Source: JANWXD01 sp035575135
GTDB lineage: Bacteria > Acidobacteriota > Terriglobia > Bryobacterales > Bryobacteraceae
Assembly (NCBI GenBank): GCA_035575135.1
Contig: DATLYE010000078.1
Location: forward strand, 1 to 64,000
Reading direction: 5' to 3'
Length of the DNA: 64,000 nucleotides
Part shown: positions 16,856 to 26,388 of the stretch, piece by piece
Numbering within the stretch: the stretch's first letter is position 1
Layout: each line of letters opens with the position of its first letter
Notes under the pieces: model-generated
What the model was told of the DNA's origin: nothing
Databases searched by the model: none
What the model saw: the letters and a program-made list of their open reading frames with translations, nothing else
Position numbers and translations under genes: made by a program

Positions 16856-16923
16856 TCGCGGGCGCGGAAACGCGCCCCCGGGGCGGGTAGCTCGCCGGCG
16901 AAACGCTTAGAATGGTGGCGAGG

Positions 16924-18255
16924 ATGTCCAAGCGCATCCACATCGTCGGCGGGGGGCTTGCTGGGACCGAGGCCGCCTGGCAGCTTGCAAAGGCCGGTCT
17001 TCGGGCGACCCTCTACGAGATGCGCCCGTCACGTTTCACGCCCGCTCACCAGACCACCTGGCTCGCCGAGCTGGTGTGCAGCAACTCCCTCAAGACGGAA
17101 CAGGAATACACCGCCCCCTGGCTGCTCAAGGAAGAGTTGCGGCGTATGGATTGTCTTCTGCTCCGGATCGCAGCCCAGGCGCGAGTTCCCGGCGGCCATG
17201 CGCTCGCCGTGGACCGGGAAGCGTTCGCACGCGAGGCGACGCGGGTGTTGGAATCCTTGCCGGGCATCGAGATCCGGCGCGAAGAAGTCACCCGCGTGCC
17301 TGAGGACGGCATCGTGATCCTGGCCACGGGCCCTTTGACTTCGGACGCGCTGGCCGAAGACCTGGTCCGGCTCACCGGTTCCGGCCGCCTGTATTTCTAC
17401 GACAGCATCAGCCCGATCGTGGATGCCGAGACCATTGATCTCTCGGTGGCGTTCCGCGGTTCCCGCTACGGCAAGTCGCTGGATGGCGGCGCCGACTATG
17501 TCAACTGCCCCCTCGACCGGGATCAGTACGAACGCTTCGTGGACGCCCTGCTCACGGCGGCGCGCCACACGCCCCACATCCCCGACGATATCCCGTTTTT
17601 TGAAGCCTGTCTGCCGATCGAGGAACTTGCCCGGCGCGGTCGCGACACCCTCCGCTTCGGGCCCATGAAGCCCACCGGGCTCGTGGATCCGCGCACCGGC
17701 CGTTCCCCCTACGCCGTCGTACAACTGCGCCAGGAGAACCTCCGGGCCGACAGCTACAACATGGTCGGCTTCCAGAACTACTTGAAGTACGGCGAGCAAA
17801 AGCGGGTGTTCCGCATGATCCCGGGGCTGGAGCGCGCCGAATTTTTGCGCTACGGCCAGATCCACCGCAACACGTACATCAACGCCCCGGCGCTGCTTAC
17901 CCCGACCCTGCAGCTCCGGAGCGAGCCGCGCATCTTCTTTGCCGGACAGCTCTGCGGCGTCGAAGGCTATGTGGAATCCATCGCCACCGGGCTTCTGGCG
18001 GGACGCTTCGCAGCGGCCCTGGCCTGCGGCGAACAGCCCCGGCCGCTGCCGCGCGAGACCGCGCTCGGATCCCTGTGCGCCTACGTCTCAGGCGCGGACC
18101 CGCGGGACTACCAGCCCGCCAACATCACCTTCGATCTGCTCCCGCCGCTCGATGAGAGCGCGGGGCGGTTGCGTCAGGACAAGCGCGCCCGCCACCAGGC
18201 GGTCTGCCGCCGCGCACTCGAAGCACTCGATGAATACCTCGGCGTCTGCGTCTGA
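16924..18255 (+). CDS. trmFO: tRNA (uracil-54-C5)-methyltransferase TrmFO
   Basis: A 443-aa folate- and FAD-dependent enzyme that makes m5U54 (ribothymidine) in the T-loop of tRNAs. The N-terminal dinucleotide fold reads IHIVGGGLAGTEAAWQLAKAG, followed by the TrmFO-specific FTPAHQT and ELVCSNSLK. Other family marks are DYVNCPLDRDQYERF, RFGPMKPTGLVDPRTG and GQLCGVEGYVESIATGL. I chose the ATG at 16924; an ATG at 16912 lies within the likely -10 box. The xerC-like gene starts 26 nt before its stop, the same trmFO(gid)-xerC order seen in Bacillus and relatives. Confidence 0.95.
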   Translation: MSKRIHIVGGGLAGTEAAWQLAKAGLRATLYEMRPSRFTPAHQTTWLAELVCSNSLKTEQEYTAPWLLKEELRRMDCLLLRIAAQARVPGGHALAVDREAFAREATRVLESLPGIEIRREEVTRVPEDGIVILATGPLTSDALAEDLVRLTGSGRLYFYDSISPIVDAETIDLSVAFRGSRYGKSLDGGADYVNCPLDRDQYERFVDALLTAARHTPHIPDDIPFFEACLPIEELARRGRDTLRFGPMKPTGLVDPRTGRSPYAVVQLRQENLRADSYNMVGFQNYLKYGEQKRVFRMIPGLERAEFLRYGQIHRNTYINAPALLTPTLQLRSEPRIFFAGQLCGVEGYVESIATGLLAGRFAAALACGEQPRPLPRETALGSLCAYVSGADPRDYQPANITFDLLPPLDESAGRLRQDKRARHQAVCRRALEALDEYLGVCV

Positions 18256-19138
18256 TCTGGAGAGCTGGATCGGCTGCTTTCTGGCGGCGCTCGCGCGTGA
18301 AAACGCCTCGCGGCACACCCGCCGCGCCTACGCCGCGGATCTGCGGCAATTCGCGTCCTTCGTGGCAGCCCGCGCCTCCGAGGGGCGGCCCGTACGTCTC
18401 GATGTGCTGCTCGTCCGCGAATGGCTCGCGGATCTCTATCACGCCAAACTGCGACCTGTGACCTTGCGAAGAAAACTTGCGGCCCTGCGCTCGTTTTTTC
18501 AGTTCCTGCTCCGCGAAGGGAACGTCCCGATGAACGCCGCGCGGCTGACGGCCACGCCCAGGGCGCCCCGGACGCTGCCGCGCGTGATGACGGCGGAACA
18601 GACCAACGCGCTGCTGGACGCGGTGGCCTCGCAGCCGCCCCGGCCGCCGGTGGTTCGCGACACTGCGATTCTCGAGCTGCTTTACGGCTGCGGGCTCCGC
18701 GTGAGCGAACTGGTGGATCTGAACGAAGAGGACTTGGATGCTTCCGAAGGCTGGTTGCGCGTGCGAGGCAAGGGCCGCAAGGAACGCCAGGTTCCCATTC
18801 CCGCCAAGGCGCTGGCAGCCCTGAGGCGCTACCTTGAACAGCGCCGCCCCGCACCCGGGGAAGGGGCACTGTTCCTCAATCCCCGCGGCCGCCGCCTCAC
18901 GGACCGATCGGTGCGCAACATCGTCAAGACCTGGAGCCGCTTGCTGGCGGGCGACCCGTCGCTACATCCCCACAGCTTCCGCCACGCCTACGCCACGCAC
19001 CTGCTTGCCGAGGGGGCCGATTTGCGTGCGATTCAGGAGTTGCTCGGCCATGCCAGCCTGTCAACCACCCAGAAATACACCCAACTTGCGCTCACCGAGT
19101 TGATGGCCGTCTACGACCGCGCTCACCCGCGCGCCTGA
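18230..19138 (+). CDS. Tyrosine recombinase XerC/XerD-like
   Basis: A 302-aa site-specific tyrosine recombinase. The N-terminal SAM-like core-binding domain (ENASRHTRRAYAADLRQFASF) is followed by a catalytic domain with the expected residues. These are Arg in LLYGCGLRVSELVDL, Lys in the GKGRKERQVPIP beta-turn, His and Arg in HPHSFRHAYATHLL, His in LLGHASLSTTQ and Tyr in KYTQL. The length and lack of phage neighbours suit a housekeeping XerC/D that resolves chromosome dimers at dif. The start ATG at 18230 overlaps the end of trmFO by 26 nt. XerC and XerD cannot be separated on sequence alone. Confidence 0.9.
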   Translation: MNTSASASDLESWIGCFLAALARENASRHTRRAYAADLRQFASFVAARASEGRPVRLDVLLVREWLADLYHAKLRPVTLRRKLAALRSFFQFLLREGNVPMNAARLTATPRAPRTLPRVMTAEQTNALLDAVASQPPRPPVVRDTAILELLYGCGLRVSELVDLNEEDLDASEGWLRVRGKGRKERQVPIPAKALAALRRYLEQRRPAPGEGALFLNPRGRRLTDRSVRNIVKTWSRLLAGDPSLHPHSFRHAYATHLLAEGADLRAIQELLGHASLSTTQKYTQLALTELMAVYDRAHPRA

Positions 19139-19284
19139 CAATCATCGGGCAGATTAAACCGGCGGCGGTCCCCAGATCGTCCGAGAAAATCGAAAAAAGT
19201 GCGCCACGATAATTTCGAGATCGGCACGACTGAAAGGCTGGTGCCGAGCTTTTAAGCGTTGAAGAGTTTTGGGAGGTGCATCGC

Positions 19285-20133
19285 TTGAGTCGCAAGATCC
19301 TTTTGCTTTCAGCCGCTGTAGTGACGGCTTCCGTGTGGGCGCAGCAGGCCGAACGGCGCCCTCTGCCGGCCGGTCCGGTAGGTCCGATCGTCATTGGAGA
19401 CAAGAAGTACTATGAGGCGTACGTAACGCCTGACCCTGAGGGCCCGACGCTTCACTGTGTGGGTCCGGGTATGGATTGCGTCATGAATGCCCGTTTGTTC
19501 ATGCCGCGTTCGCTGAGTTCTTCGCATGACGCGACGTTGCAGGAGACCTCCGCCGCCATTAACCGGATCCTGGAGTCGCTGAATCCCCCGCCGGGCCGGA
19601 GACTCTGCCTGTATCGCAGCGCCGCGGGCCCGGTGTTGCTGTGGGCTGCGGCGGGGCCTCCGCGAGCGGGCGTCGCCGGTCCGCCCCGAGGCGCCGCCGG
19701 CAATTTCGCCGCAAACAACGCCCGTATTCCGCCCGGCGCCATTGCCGACTCCCGGGCGATCGCCGATGCCCTGGGTTTGCGGCGGACCAACGGTGGAAAT
19801 CGCCTCGCAAAGGTCATCTGGGATGAGCACGGGCACAGCTATTTCACCTGTCCCGACCCAGGCACAGACTGTGAAGTCCGCGCCAGCTTCGCGCTGGTGA
19901 CGGCTCGTACGCCCAGTCACGACGGGACCTTGGCCGAAGCGACGCAGCAGATCAACAGCATCCTTGAGCGGGCGCAAAGCAAGGCCCCGCGCACGGACCG
20001 GACGATTTGCCTGTTTTGGAGCCCGGAGGGGCCGGTTCTCATTTGGACCTCGCTGGGGGCAGTTCCGGGGCGTGTGGCCGAGCCGGGGAGCCCGGGGTAC
20101 CAAAAGGCCCTTGCCGAGCTGCTCGGGCGCTAG
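19285..20133 (+). CDS. Secreted protein with a duplicated Cys-containing domain, unknown function
   Basis: A 282-aa exported protein (signal peptide KILLLSAAVVTASVWA) that I do not recognise. It begins with TTG at 19285 behind GGGAGG at 19271-19276. It contains two copies of the same roughly 80-residue module, at about 40-120 and 180-254. Matching blocks are CVGPGMDCVMNA with CPDPGTDCEVRA, SHDATLQETSAAINRILE with SHDGTLAEATQQINSILE, and LCLYRSAAGPVLLW with ICLFWSPEGPVLIW. Each copy has three conserved cysteines (58, 65, 108 and 189, 196, 242). A Gly/Pro/Ala-rich linker separates them. A strong terminator follows at 20153, so it is probably monocistronic. Confidence 0.72.
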   Translation: MSRKILLLSAAVVTASVWAQQAERRPLPAGPVGPIVIGDKKYYEAYVTPDPEGPTLHCVGPGMDCVMNARLFMPRSLSSSHDATLQETSAAINRILESLNPPPGRRLCLYRSAAGPVLLWAAAGPPRAGVAGPPRGAAGNFAANNARIPPGAIADSRAIADALGLRRTNGGNRLAKVIWDEHGHSYFTCPDPGTDCEVRASFALVTARTPSHDGTLAEATQQINSILERAQSKAPRTDRTICLFWSPEGPVLIWTSLGAVPGRVAEPGSPGYQKALAELLGR

Positions 20134-20152
20134 CCAGACGGCACACTCCATT

Positions 20153-20196
20153 GTGAGTGCCCCGAGTTCGTTGCGGGGCACTCACTTCTTTTTCTT
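20153..20196 (+). terminator. Intrinsic terminator after the duplicated-domain gene
   Basis: GTGAGTGCCCCG (20153-20164) pairs perfectly with CGGGGCACTCAC (20174-20185) around a 9-base loop and is followed by a T-rich run. It isolates the dnaK operon from upstream transcription. Confidence 0.85.
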
Positions 20197-20225
20197 GGGA
20201 TTGCAACTCCTTCCACTGCATTCAA

Positions 20226-20301
20226 TTAGCGTCCCACCCTCCCGTTAGCGTGCCAACAGTTGACAAAAGCATGCTAAAGTTGCATAATAGTGGTGTGCTA
20301 A
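20226..20301 (+). promoter_or_regulatory. dnaK operon promoter with repeated TTAGCG/TGCTAA half-sites
   Basis: TTGACA at 20260-20265 and CATAAT at 20283-20288, 17 bp apart, form a good housekeeping promoter. Around it are four related half-sites: TTAGCG at 20226, TTAGCGTGC at 20245, GCATGCTAA at 20269 and GTGTGCTAA at 20293. The second and third form an imperfect inverted repeat spanning the -35 box. This resembles a repressor operator. It is neither a canonical CIRCE (the spacer is 15, not 9) nor a clear HAIR element. The obvious candidate binder is the HspR-like protein encoded at the end of the operon. Confidence 0.6.
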
Positions 20302-20353
20302 TGAATGGCGTGCCTGCGCATTGGGCAACGTCAAACGGAGGATGTTCAGAACC

Positions 20354-22264
<1,911 letters not shown>

Positions 22265-22330
22265 GCCTCCGGTCGCGGCCGCCGCTGAGTTCGCCGTGGC
22301 GGTTGTGGGGCCGCCGGAGGCGGAGTCCGT

Positions 22331-23482
22331 ATGCCGGTCACCGCTCAGGACTACTACCAGATCCTCGGCGTCAGCCGCGACGCCAAGCCGGAGGAGATTC
22401 GCAAAGCCTACCGCCGGCTGGCGCGAAAGTACCATCCGGACCTGAACCCGGGCGACAAGTCCGCCGAGGAAAAGTTCAAGCAGATCCAGGAAGCCTACGA
22501 CGTTCTCTCCGACCCGCAGAAGCGCCAGATGTACGACCAGTATGGGTATTATTCGCAGACGGGCTTTGCGGGCGGAGGGCGCGAGCAGGGCCCGCGGGTG
22601 GACTTCGGGGGCTTTGATTTCTCTGATTTCTTCACGCAGGCCACCGGCGGCCGCACGGCCGGCGCCTCCTCGGCGTTTCGCGACATTCTCAACCAGTTCT
22701 TCGGGCGCGGCTTTCGCCAGGAGGCCGCTCCCAGGCCGGAAAAGGGCAGCGATCTGGAGTACGCCATTAATGTGGACTTCTGGCAGGCGATTCGCGGCAC
22801 GCAGGTCCGCTTAAATATCACGCGTCAGGAATCCTGCGCCTCCTGCGGCGGTACCGGGCGGACCGGCACTCAGACCGTGGTGTGTCCGGAGTGCGGCGGC
22901 TCCGGCCAGGTGACGCAGGTGGCGGGCGTGATGCGCTTCAGCCTGCCGTGTCCGCGCTGCGGAGGCCAGGGTACGCTCCGCAATACCTGTCCCGCCTGCC
23001 ACGGCGACGGGCGGATCGCGCGGCCGGAAACGGTCGAGGTGCGCATCCCGCCCGGCGTCAAGACCGGCGACCGGCTGCGCGTTGCGGGCAAGGGCAACGC
23101 GGGCACCTACGGGGCGCCGCCCGGTGATCTCTACATCACCGTTCGCGTCGAGCCGCACCCGTTCTTCCGCCGGGAAGGCGACGATATCCACATCACGGTC
23201 CCGGTAACCGTCACGGAAGCGGCTCTAGGCGCCAAGATCGAGGTCCCCACCATTGACGGCCGCGCGTTGCTCAAGATTCCTATGGGCACGCAAAGCGGCC
23301 AGAAGTTCCGCATGCGGGAAAAAGGCGTGTTCAACTCGCGCAAAGGCACCCGGGGCGACCAGATCGTGGAGATCATCGTGCAACCGCCCAAGGTCCGCGA
23401 CGAACGCACCAAAGAGATTCTGCGGGAGCTGGCCGTGCTGAACCCGGAGGATCCCCGGGCGGAAATCTGGTCGAAGGTGTAG
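22331..23482 (+). CDS. dnaJ: Chaperone DnaJ (Hsp40)
   Basis: A 383-aa type I J-protein that stimulates DnaK ATPase activity. The J domain (about 5-70) has DYYQILGVSRDAKPEEIRKAY and the HPD motif in KYHPDLN. A Gly/Phe-rich stretch follows. The zinc-finger region has four repeats: CASCGGTG, CPECGGSG, CPRCGGQG and CPACHGDG. The C-terminal substrate-binding barrels include VRIPPGVKTGDRLRVAGKGN and KIPMGTQSGQKFRMREKG. It lies 66 nt after dnaK and one base before the hspR start. All zinc cysteines are present, so it should be fully functional. Confidence 0.95.
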   Translation: MPVTAQDYYQILGVSRDAKPEEIRKAYRRLARKYHPDLNPGDKSAEEKFKQIQEAYDVLSDPQKRQMYDQYGYYSQTGFAGGGREQGPRVDFGGFDFSDFFTQATGGRTAGASSAFRDILNQFFGRGFRQEAAPRPEKGSDLEYAINVDFWQAIRGTQVRLNITRQESCASCGGTGRTGTQTVVCPECGGSGQVTQVAGVMRFSLPCPRCGGQGTLRNTCPACHGDGRIARPETVEVRIPPGVKTGDRLRVAGKGNAGTYGAPPGDLYITVRVEPHPFFRREGDDIHITVPVTVTEAALGAKIEVPTIDGRALLKIPMGTQSGQKFRMREKGVFNSRKGTRGDQIVEIIVQPPKVRDERTKEILRELAVLNPEDPRAEIWSKV

Positions 23483-23483
23483 G

Positions 23484-23915
23484 ATGGCACGCAAGCGGGG
23501 CAAGGCGGCGTACATGATCTCGGCGGTGGCCGAGAAATACGGTCTTCATCCCCAGACGCTCCGGCTCTACGAGCGCGAAGGTCTCCTCAAGCCCTCGCGC
23601 AGCGAGGGCAACACGCGCCTGTACACCGAGGAAGACCTCGAACGGCTGGAGGTGATCCTCAAGCTCACCCGCGAGTTCGGCGTGAACCTGGCGGGCGTGG
23701 AGATCATCCTCAACATGCGCGAGAAAATGGCGGCCATGCAGAAGCAGATCGAGGAACTCGTGGCCGCTCTCAATGAGGAACTGGCGCGCCGGTTCCCCGC
23801 CGCAGAGGCGCAGGAGAAGCATTCCCTGATTCCCGTCGTGCGTGCGGCGCCGGTCGTCGCGCCGCGCCCGGCCCGCCGCCGCGCGCGGGCGGCCGAGTCA
23901 GCTCCATCCGCTTGA
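23484..23915 (+). CDS. hspR: MerR-family heat-shock repressor, HspR-like
   Basis: A 143-aa MerR-type regulator. The winged HTH covers YMISAVAEKYGLHPQTLRLYEREGLLKPSR and NTRLYTEEDLERLEVILKLTREFGVNLAGVEIILNMR. A coiled coil (MAAMQKQIEELVAALNEEL) follows for dimerisation, and the tail is Ala/Arg/Pro-rich. HspR proteins repress dnaK operons, with DnaK as co-repressor, and are encoded at the 3' end of the operon as here. It lacks the effector Cys pattern of metal-sensing MerR proteins. The likely target is the half-site array at 20226-20301, although that array is not a textbook HAIR sequence. Confidence 0.85.
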   Translation: MARKRGKAAYMISAVAEKYGLHPQTLRLYEREGLLKPSRSEGNTRLYTEEDLERLEVILKLTREFGVNLAGVEIILNMREKMAAMQKQIEELVAALNEELARRFPAAEAQEKHSLIPVVRAAPVVAPRPARRRARAAESAPSA

Positions 23916-23925
23916 ACTTGCCTGC

Positions 23926-24549
23926 CTACCGCAGCGTCTGCAGGTACTCACCCGTGCTCGCATCCACCAGAATCGAAAAATTGCTGGTGGCGACCGAATC
24001 TCCCCACAGCACCCGCCAGGCGGGATTGGGAAAGCGGCGCGTGCGCTCCAGAATGAAGTTCACGCGCATGTCCGGGTGCTTTTTGGCGTAGTCGGCGCCT
24101 TTCTTCAGTGCGGTTTCGTAAACCTCGTTGCTGTCGGTCTTGACGGCGGCAATCGGATACGGTTCGGCGCCCCCGCGCGGCCCGGAATACGTCTCTTCGA
24201 GGCCGGCGAAAACCCCCTCGTGCAGGTTGCCCGGAGCCTCGATGACCGAATAGGTGTACGTTCGCGCGCGGCCCAGGCTCGGCGAGACAAAGGTAGCCTC
24301 CCAGGCGGCAGCCTTCCCCGCCTGATACGGCACCCCCTCCAGGTGCAGGCTGCGGAGGCGCAATCCCTGGATGTCTGGCGCCCAGGCCCGGGCCGCCGAG
24401 TACATCTGGTGGAAGGCCCAGCGACCGGTAACGGGCTCAGGGGGCTTTGCCGGGGCTTTGGCCTTCTCCACCGGTCTGGGGGCTTCCGCGCAGCCGCAAA
24501 GAATCGCCGCCAACACGGCGGGAACCCACAAGCGGTTACGTGGTTTCAT
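23926..24549 (-). CDS. Lipoprotein with PepSY-like C-terminus, unknown function
   Basis: A 207-aa exported lipoprotein. The signal peptide ends in a lipobox-like AAILCGCAEA, followed by a Lys/Pro/Ala linker. The body has GRWAFHQMYSAARAWAPDIQ, a central beta-rich portion (AAWEATFVSPSLGRARTYTYSV) and a PepSY-like end (WRVLWGDSVATSNFSILVDASTGEYL). PepSY modules are common in exported inhibitory or regulatory proteins. The start is the ATG at 24549; an earlier in-frame codon at 24573 would spoil the signal peptide. It converges on hspR with only 10 nt between the stops. The function is unknown. Confidence 0.7.
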   Translation of the reverse strand: MKPRNRLWVPAVLAAILCGCAEAPRPVEKAKAPAKPPEPVTGRWAFHQMYSAARAWAPDIQGLRLRSLHLEGVPYQAGKAAAWEATFVSPSLGRARTYTYSVIEAPGNLHEGVFAGLEETYSGPRGGAEPYPIAAVKTDSNEVYETALKKGADYAKKHPDMRVNFILERTRRFPNPAWRVLWGDSVATSNFSILVDASTGEYLQTLR

Positions 24550-24680
24550 GACAGTATGGTTGTTTCGGCCCATTTTATCGCGGACTGCCGGGAGAGCGCT
24601 TCCATTTTTTACAAGTCAAGTAACCCCCGGACACGGATCTGTGCCATAATAATCGCAACATCAGCGCGAGGGCGATTGCC

Positions 24681-25973
24681 ATGAAAGCAGCGGGCAGGTT
24701 GATCCCAGTGGCCGCGGCAGCGGTTTTGACACTGACCGGTTGGGCCCAGCAGGGCGGGGGAGGTGGTGGCGGGCAAGCGCCGCCGGGCGGAGGAGGAGCA
24801 CCGGGTGGGACCGCTCCACCAACGCCCTCCCCTTCCATTCCGACTCCCTCCACCACGGGACGGGAGCGCCAGCAGATCCCGCAGCTCGGCGAGCAGCAGC
24901 CGTTTCCGGAGATGCGGCGCCCGATTTTTCTCTCGGGCAAAGTCATCCTGGAGGACGGGACTCCACCGCCGGAACCGGTGGTGATTGAGCGCGTTTGCAA
25001 CGGTGTGGTGCGTCCGGAAGGCTACACGGACTCCAAGGGGCGCTTCAGCATCGAGCTGGGGCGCAATGCGCTCATGATGGCGGACGCCAGCGTCGGCTCC
25101 GCGGCCGATGCAGGATTCGGCGGCATGGGCGGGCTGAGCTCGCAGCGGGGCAGTATGGCCAACCTGGGCAATCCGATGGGAGGTTTGTCCGAGCGCGACC
25201 TGATCGGATGCGAGCTCCGCGCGTCCCTGCCCGGCTACCAGTCTCAGGTGGTCATGCTGAGCGGCCGCCGCCTGTTCGACAATCCCGACGTCGGCACGAT
25301 CATTCTCAAGCGGCTGGGCAATGTGGAGGGCACGACCATCAGCATGACCAGCTTGTCGGCCCCGAAGGATGCCCGGAAAGCGTACGAGAAGGGTCGCGAA
25401 GCGGTGGCCAAGAAGAAGTGGAGCGAGGCGCAGAAGCAGCTTGAGAAAGCCGTGCAGCTGCACCCCGAATATGCCGCAGCCTGGTTTGAGCTCGGCCGCG
25501 CGTTCGAGTTTCAGAACAACGCGGCGCAGGCACGTGAGGCGTACGGCAAGGCCCTGGCTGCCGATCCCAAGTTCATCAACCCCTACCTGCAGCTGGCCGG
25601 CATTGCGGCGCGCGAGCGCAACTGGGAGGAAGTGGCGGAAATTACCGACCGCATCTTGCAGCTCAATCCCTTCGACTTCCCGGGCGCGTATTTCTACAAC
25701 GCGGTGGCGAACTTCAACCTCCGCAAACTCGATGCTGCCGAGAAAAGCGCCAAGGAAGCGCTGAAGCTGGACACGCGCAACCGCTTCCCGAAGGTGAATC
25801 ACCTGCTCGGGCTGATTCTGGCGCAGAAGCACCAGTTCGCCAGCGCAGTGACTCACCTGCGGAACTATTTGACTTTGGTGCCGGATGCGCCCGACGCCGA
25901 GACGGTCAAAAAGCAGCTCGCTGAGGTGGAGCAGTTCGCGGCGCAGGCGGGCCAGGCGCCTCCGCAGCCCTAG
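24681..25973 (+). CDS. Exported TPR protein with carboxypeptidase-regulatory-like domain
   Basis: A 430-aa exported protein. The signal peptide (LIPVAAAAVLTLTGWAQ) is followed by a low-complexity Gly/Pro stretch of about 50 residues. A beta-sandwich of the carboxypeptidase-regulatory type comes next (FLSGKVILEDGTPPPEPVVIE, YTDSKGRFSIEL, about 90-205). The C-terminal half consists of TPR repeats (AQKQLEKAVQLHPEYAAAWFEL, AREAYGKALAADPKFINPYL and further copies). Such proteins usually act as periplasmic or outer-membrane scaffolds. A CATAAT box at 24645-24650 may be its promoter. The lipoprotein gene is divergent. Confidence 0.75.
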   Translation: MKAAGRLIPVAAAAVLTLTGWAQQGGGGGGGQAPPGGGGAPGGTAPPTPSPSIPTPSTTGRERQQIPQLGEQQPFPEMRRPIFLSGKVILEDGTPPPEPVVIERVCNGVVRPEGYTDSKGRFSIELGRNALMMADASVGSAADAGFGGMGGLSSQRGSMANLGNPMGGLSERDLIGCELRASLPGYQSQVVMLSGRRLFDNPDVGTIILKRLGNVEGTTISMTSLSAPKDARKAYEKGREAVAKKKWSEAQKQLEKAVQLHPEYAAAWFELGRAFEFQNNAAQAREAYGKALAADPKFINPYLQLAGIAARERNWEEVAEITDRILQLNPFDFPGAYFYNAVANFNLRKLDAAEKSAKEALKLDTRNRFPKVNHLLGLILAQKHQFASAVTHLRNYLTLVPDAPDAETVKKQLAEVEQFAAQAGQAPPQP

Positions 25974-25993
25974 ACCAAACGGTTCCGCGGACC

Positions 25994-26326
25994 TTATCCG
26001 AGGTGGGCGTCCAGCATTTTCTGGACTTCAGACTTGCCCACCGCCCCGACGCGCTGGTCCACGACCTTGCCGCCTTTGAATAACAGGAGCGTCGGGATGC
26101 CGCGGATGTTGAAGCGCATGGCGGTGGCGCCGTTGTCGTCCACGTTGAGTTTGCCGACCTTCACTTTACCGGCGTAGTCGGCCGCAATGGCCTCTATGGT
26201 GGGCTCCATCATGCGGCAGGGGCCGCACCATTCCGCCCAAAAATCCACCAGCACGGGCACATCCGAGTTGAGGACCTCGCGGTCGAAGGTGGAATCCGTC
26301 AGCGTCAGCATGTTGGCGCCAGCCAT
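25994..26326 (-). CDS. trxA: Thioredoxin
   Basis: A 110-aa cytosolic thioredoxin with the classical active site FWAEWCGPCRMMEPTIE and the cis-Pro loop IRGIPTLLLFKGG. The C-terminal helix ends VQKMLDAHLG. The length fits the family if translation starts at the ATG at 26326; further in-frame ATGs lie at 26353 (119 aa) and 26311. It reduces protein disulfides using thioredoxin reductase, which is not in the window. It lies 62 nt downstream of glgA on the same strand and may be partly co-transcribed with it. Confidence 0.92.
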   Translation of the reverse strand: MAGANMLTLTDSTFDREVLNSDVPVLVDFWAEWCGPCRMMEPTIEAIAADYAGKVKVGKLNVDDNGATAMRFNIRGIPTLLLFKGGKVVDQRVGAVGKSEVQKMLDAHLG

Positions 26327-26388
26327 GGTCGGTTTCGTATCTCCCTGTTGCATCTCATTCAAGTAGATGAAGACGGGGCCGAGAAGAT

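Noticed and set aside
20245..20277. CIRCE element at dnaK
   Set aside because: The inverted half-sites TTAGCGTGC and GCATGCTAA are separated by 15, not 9, bases and do not match TTAGCACTC/GAGTGCTAA well.
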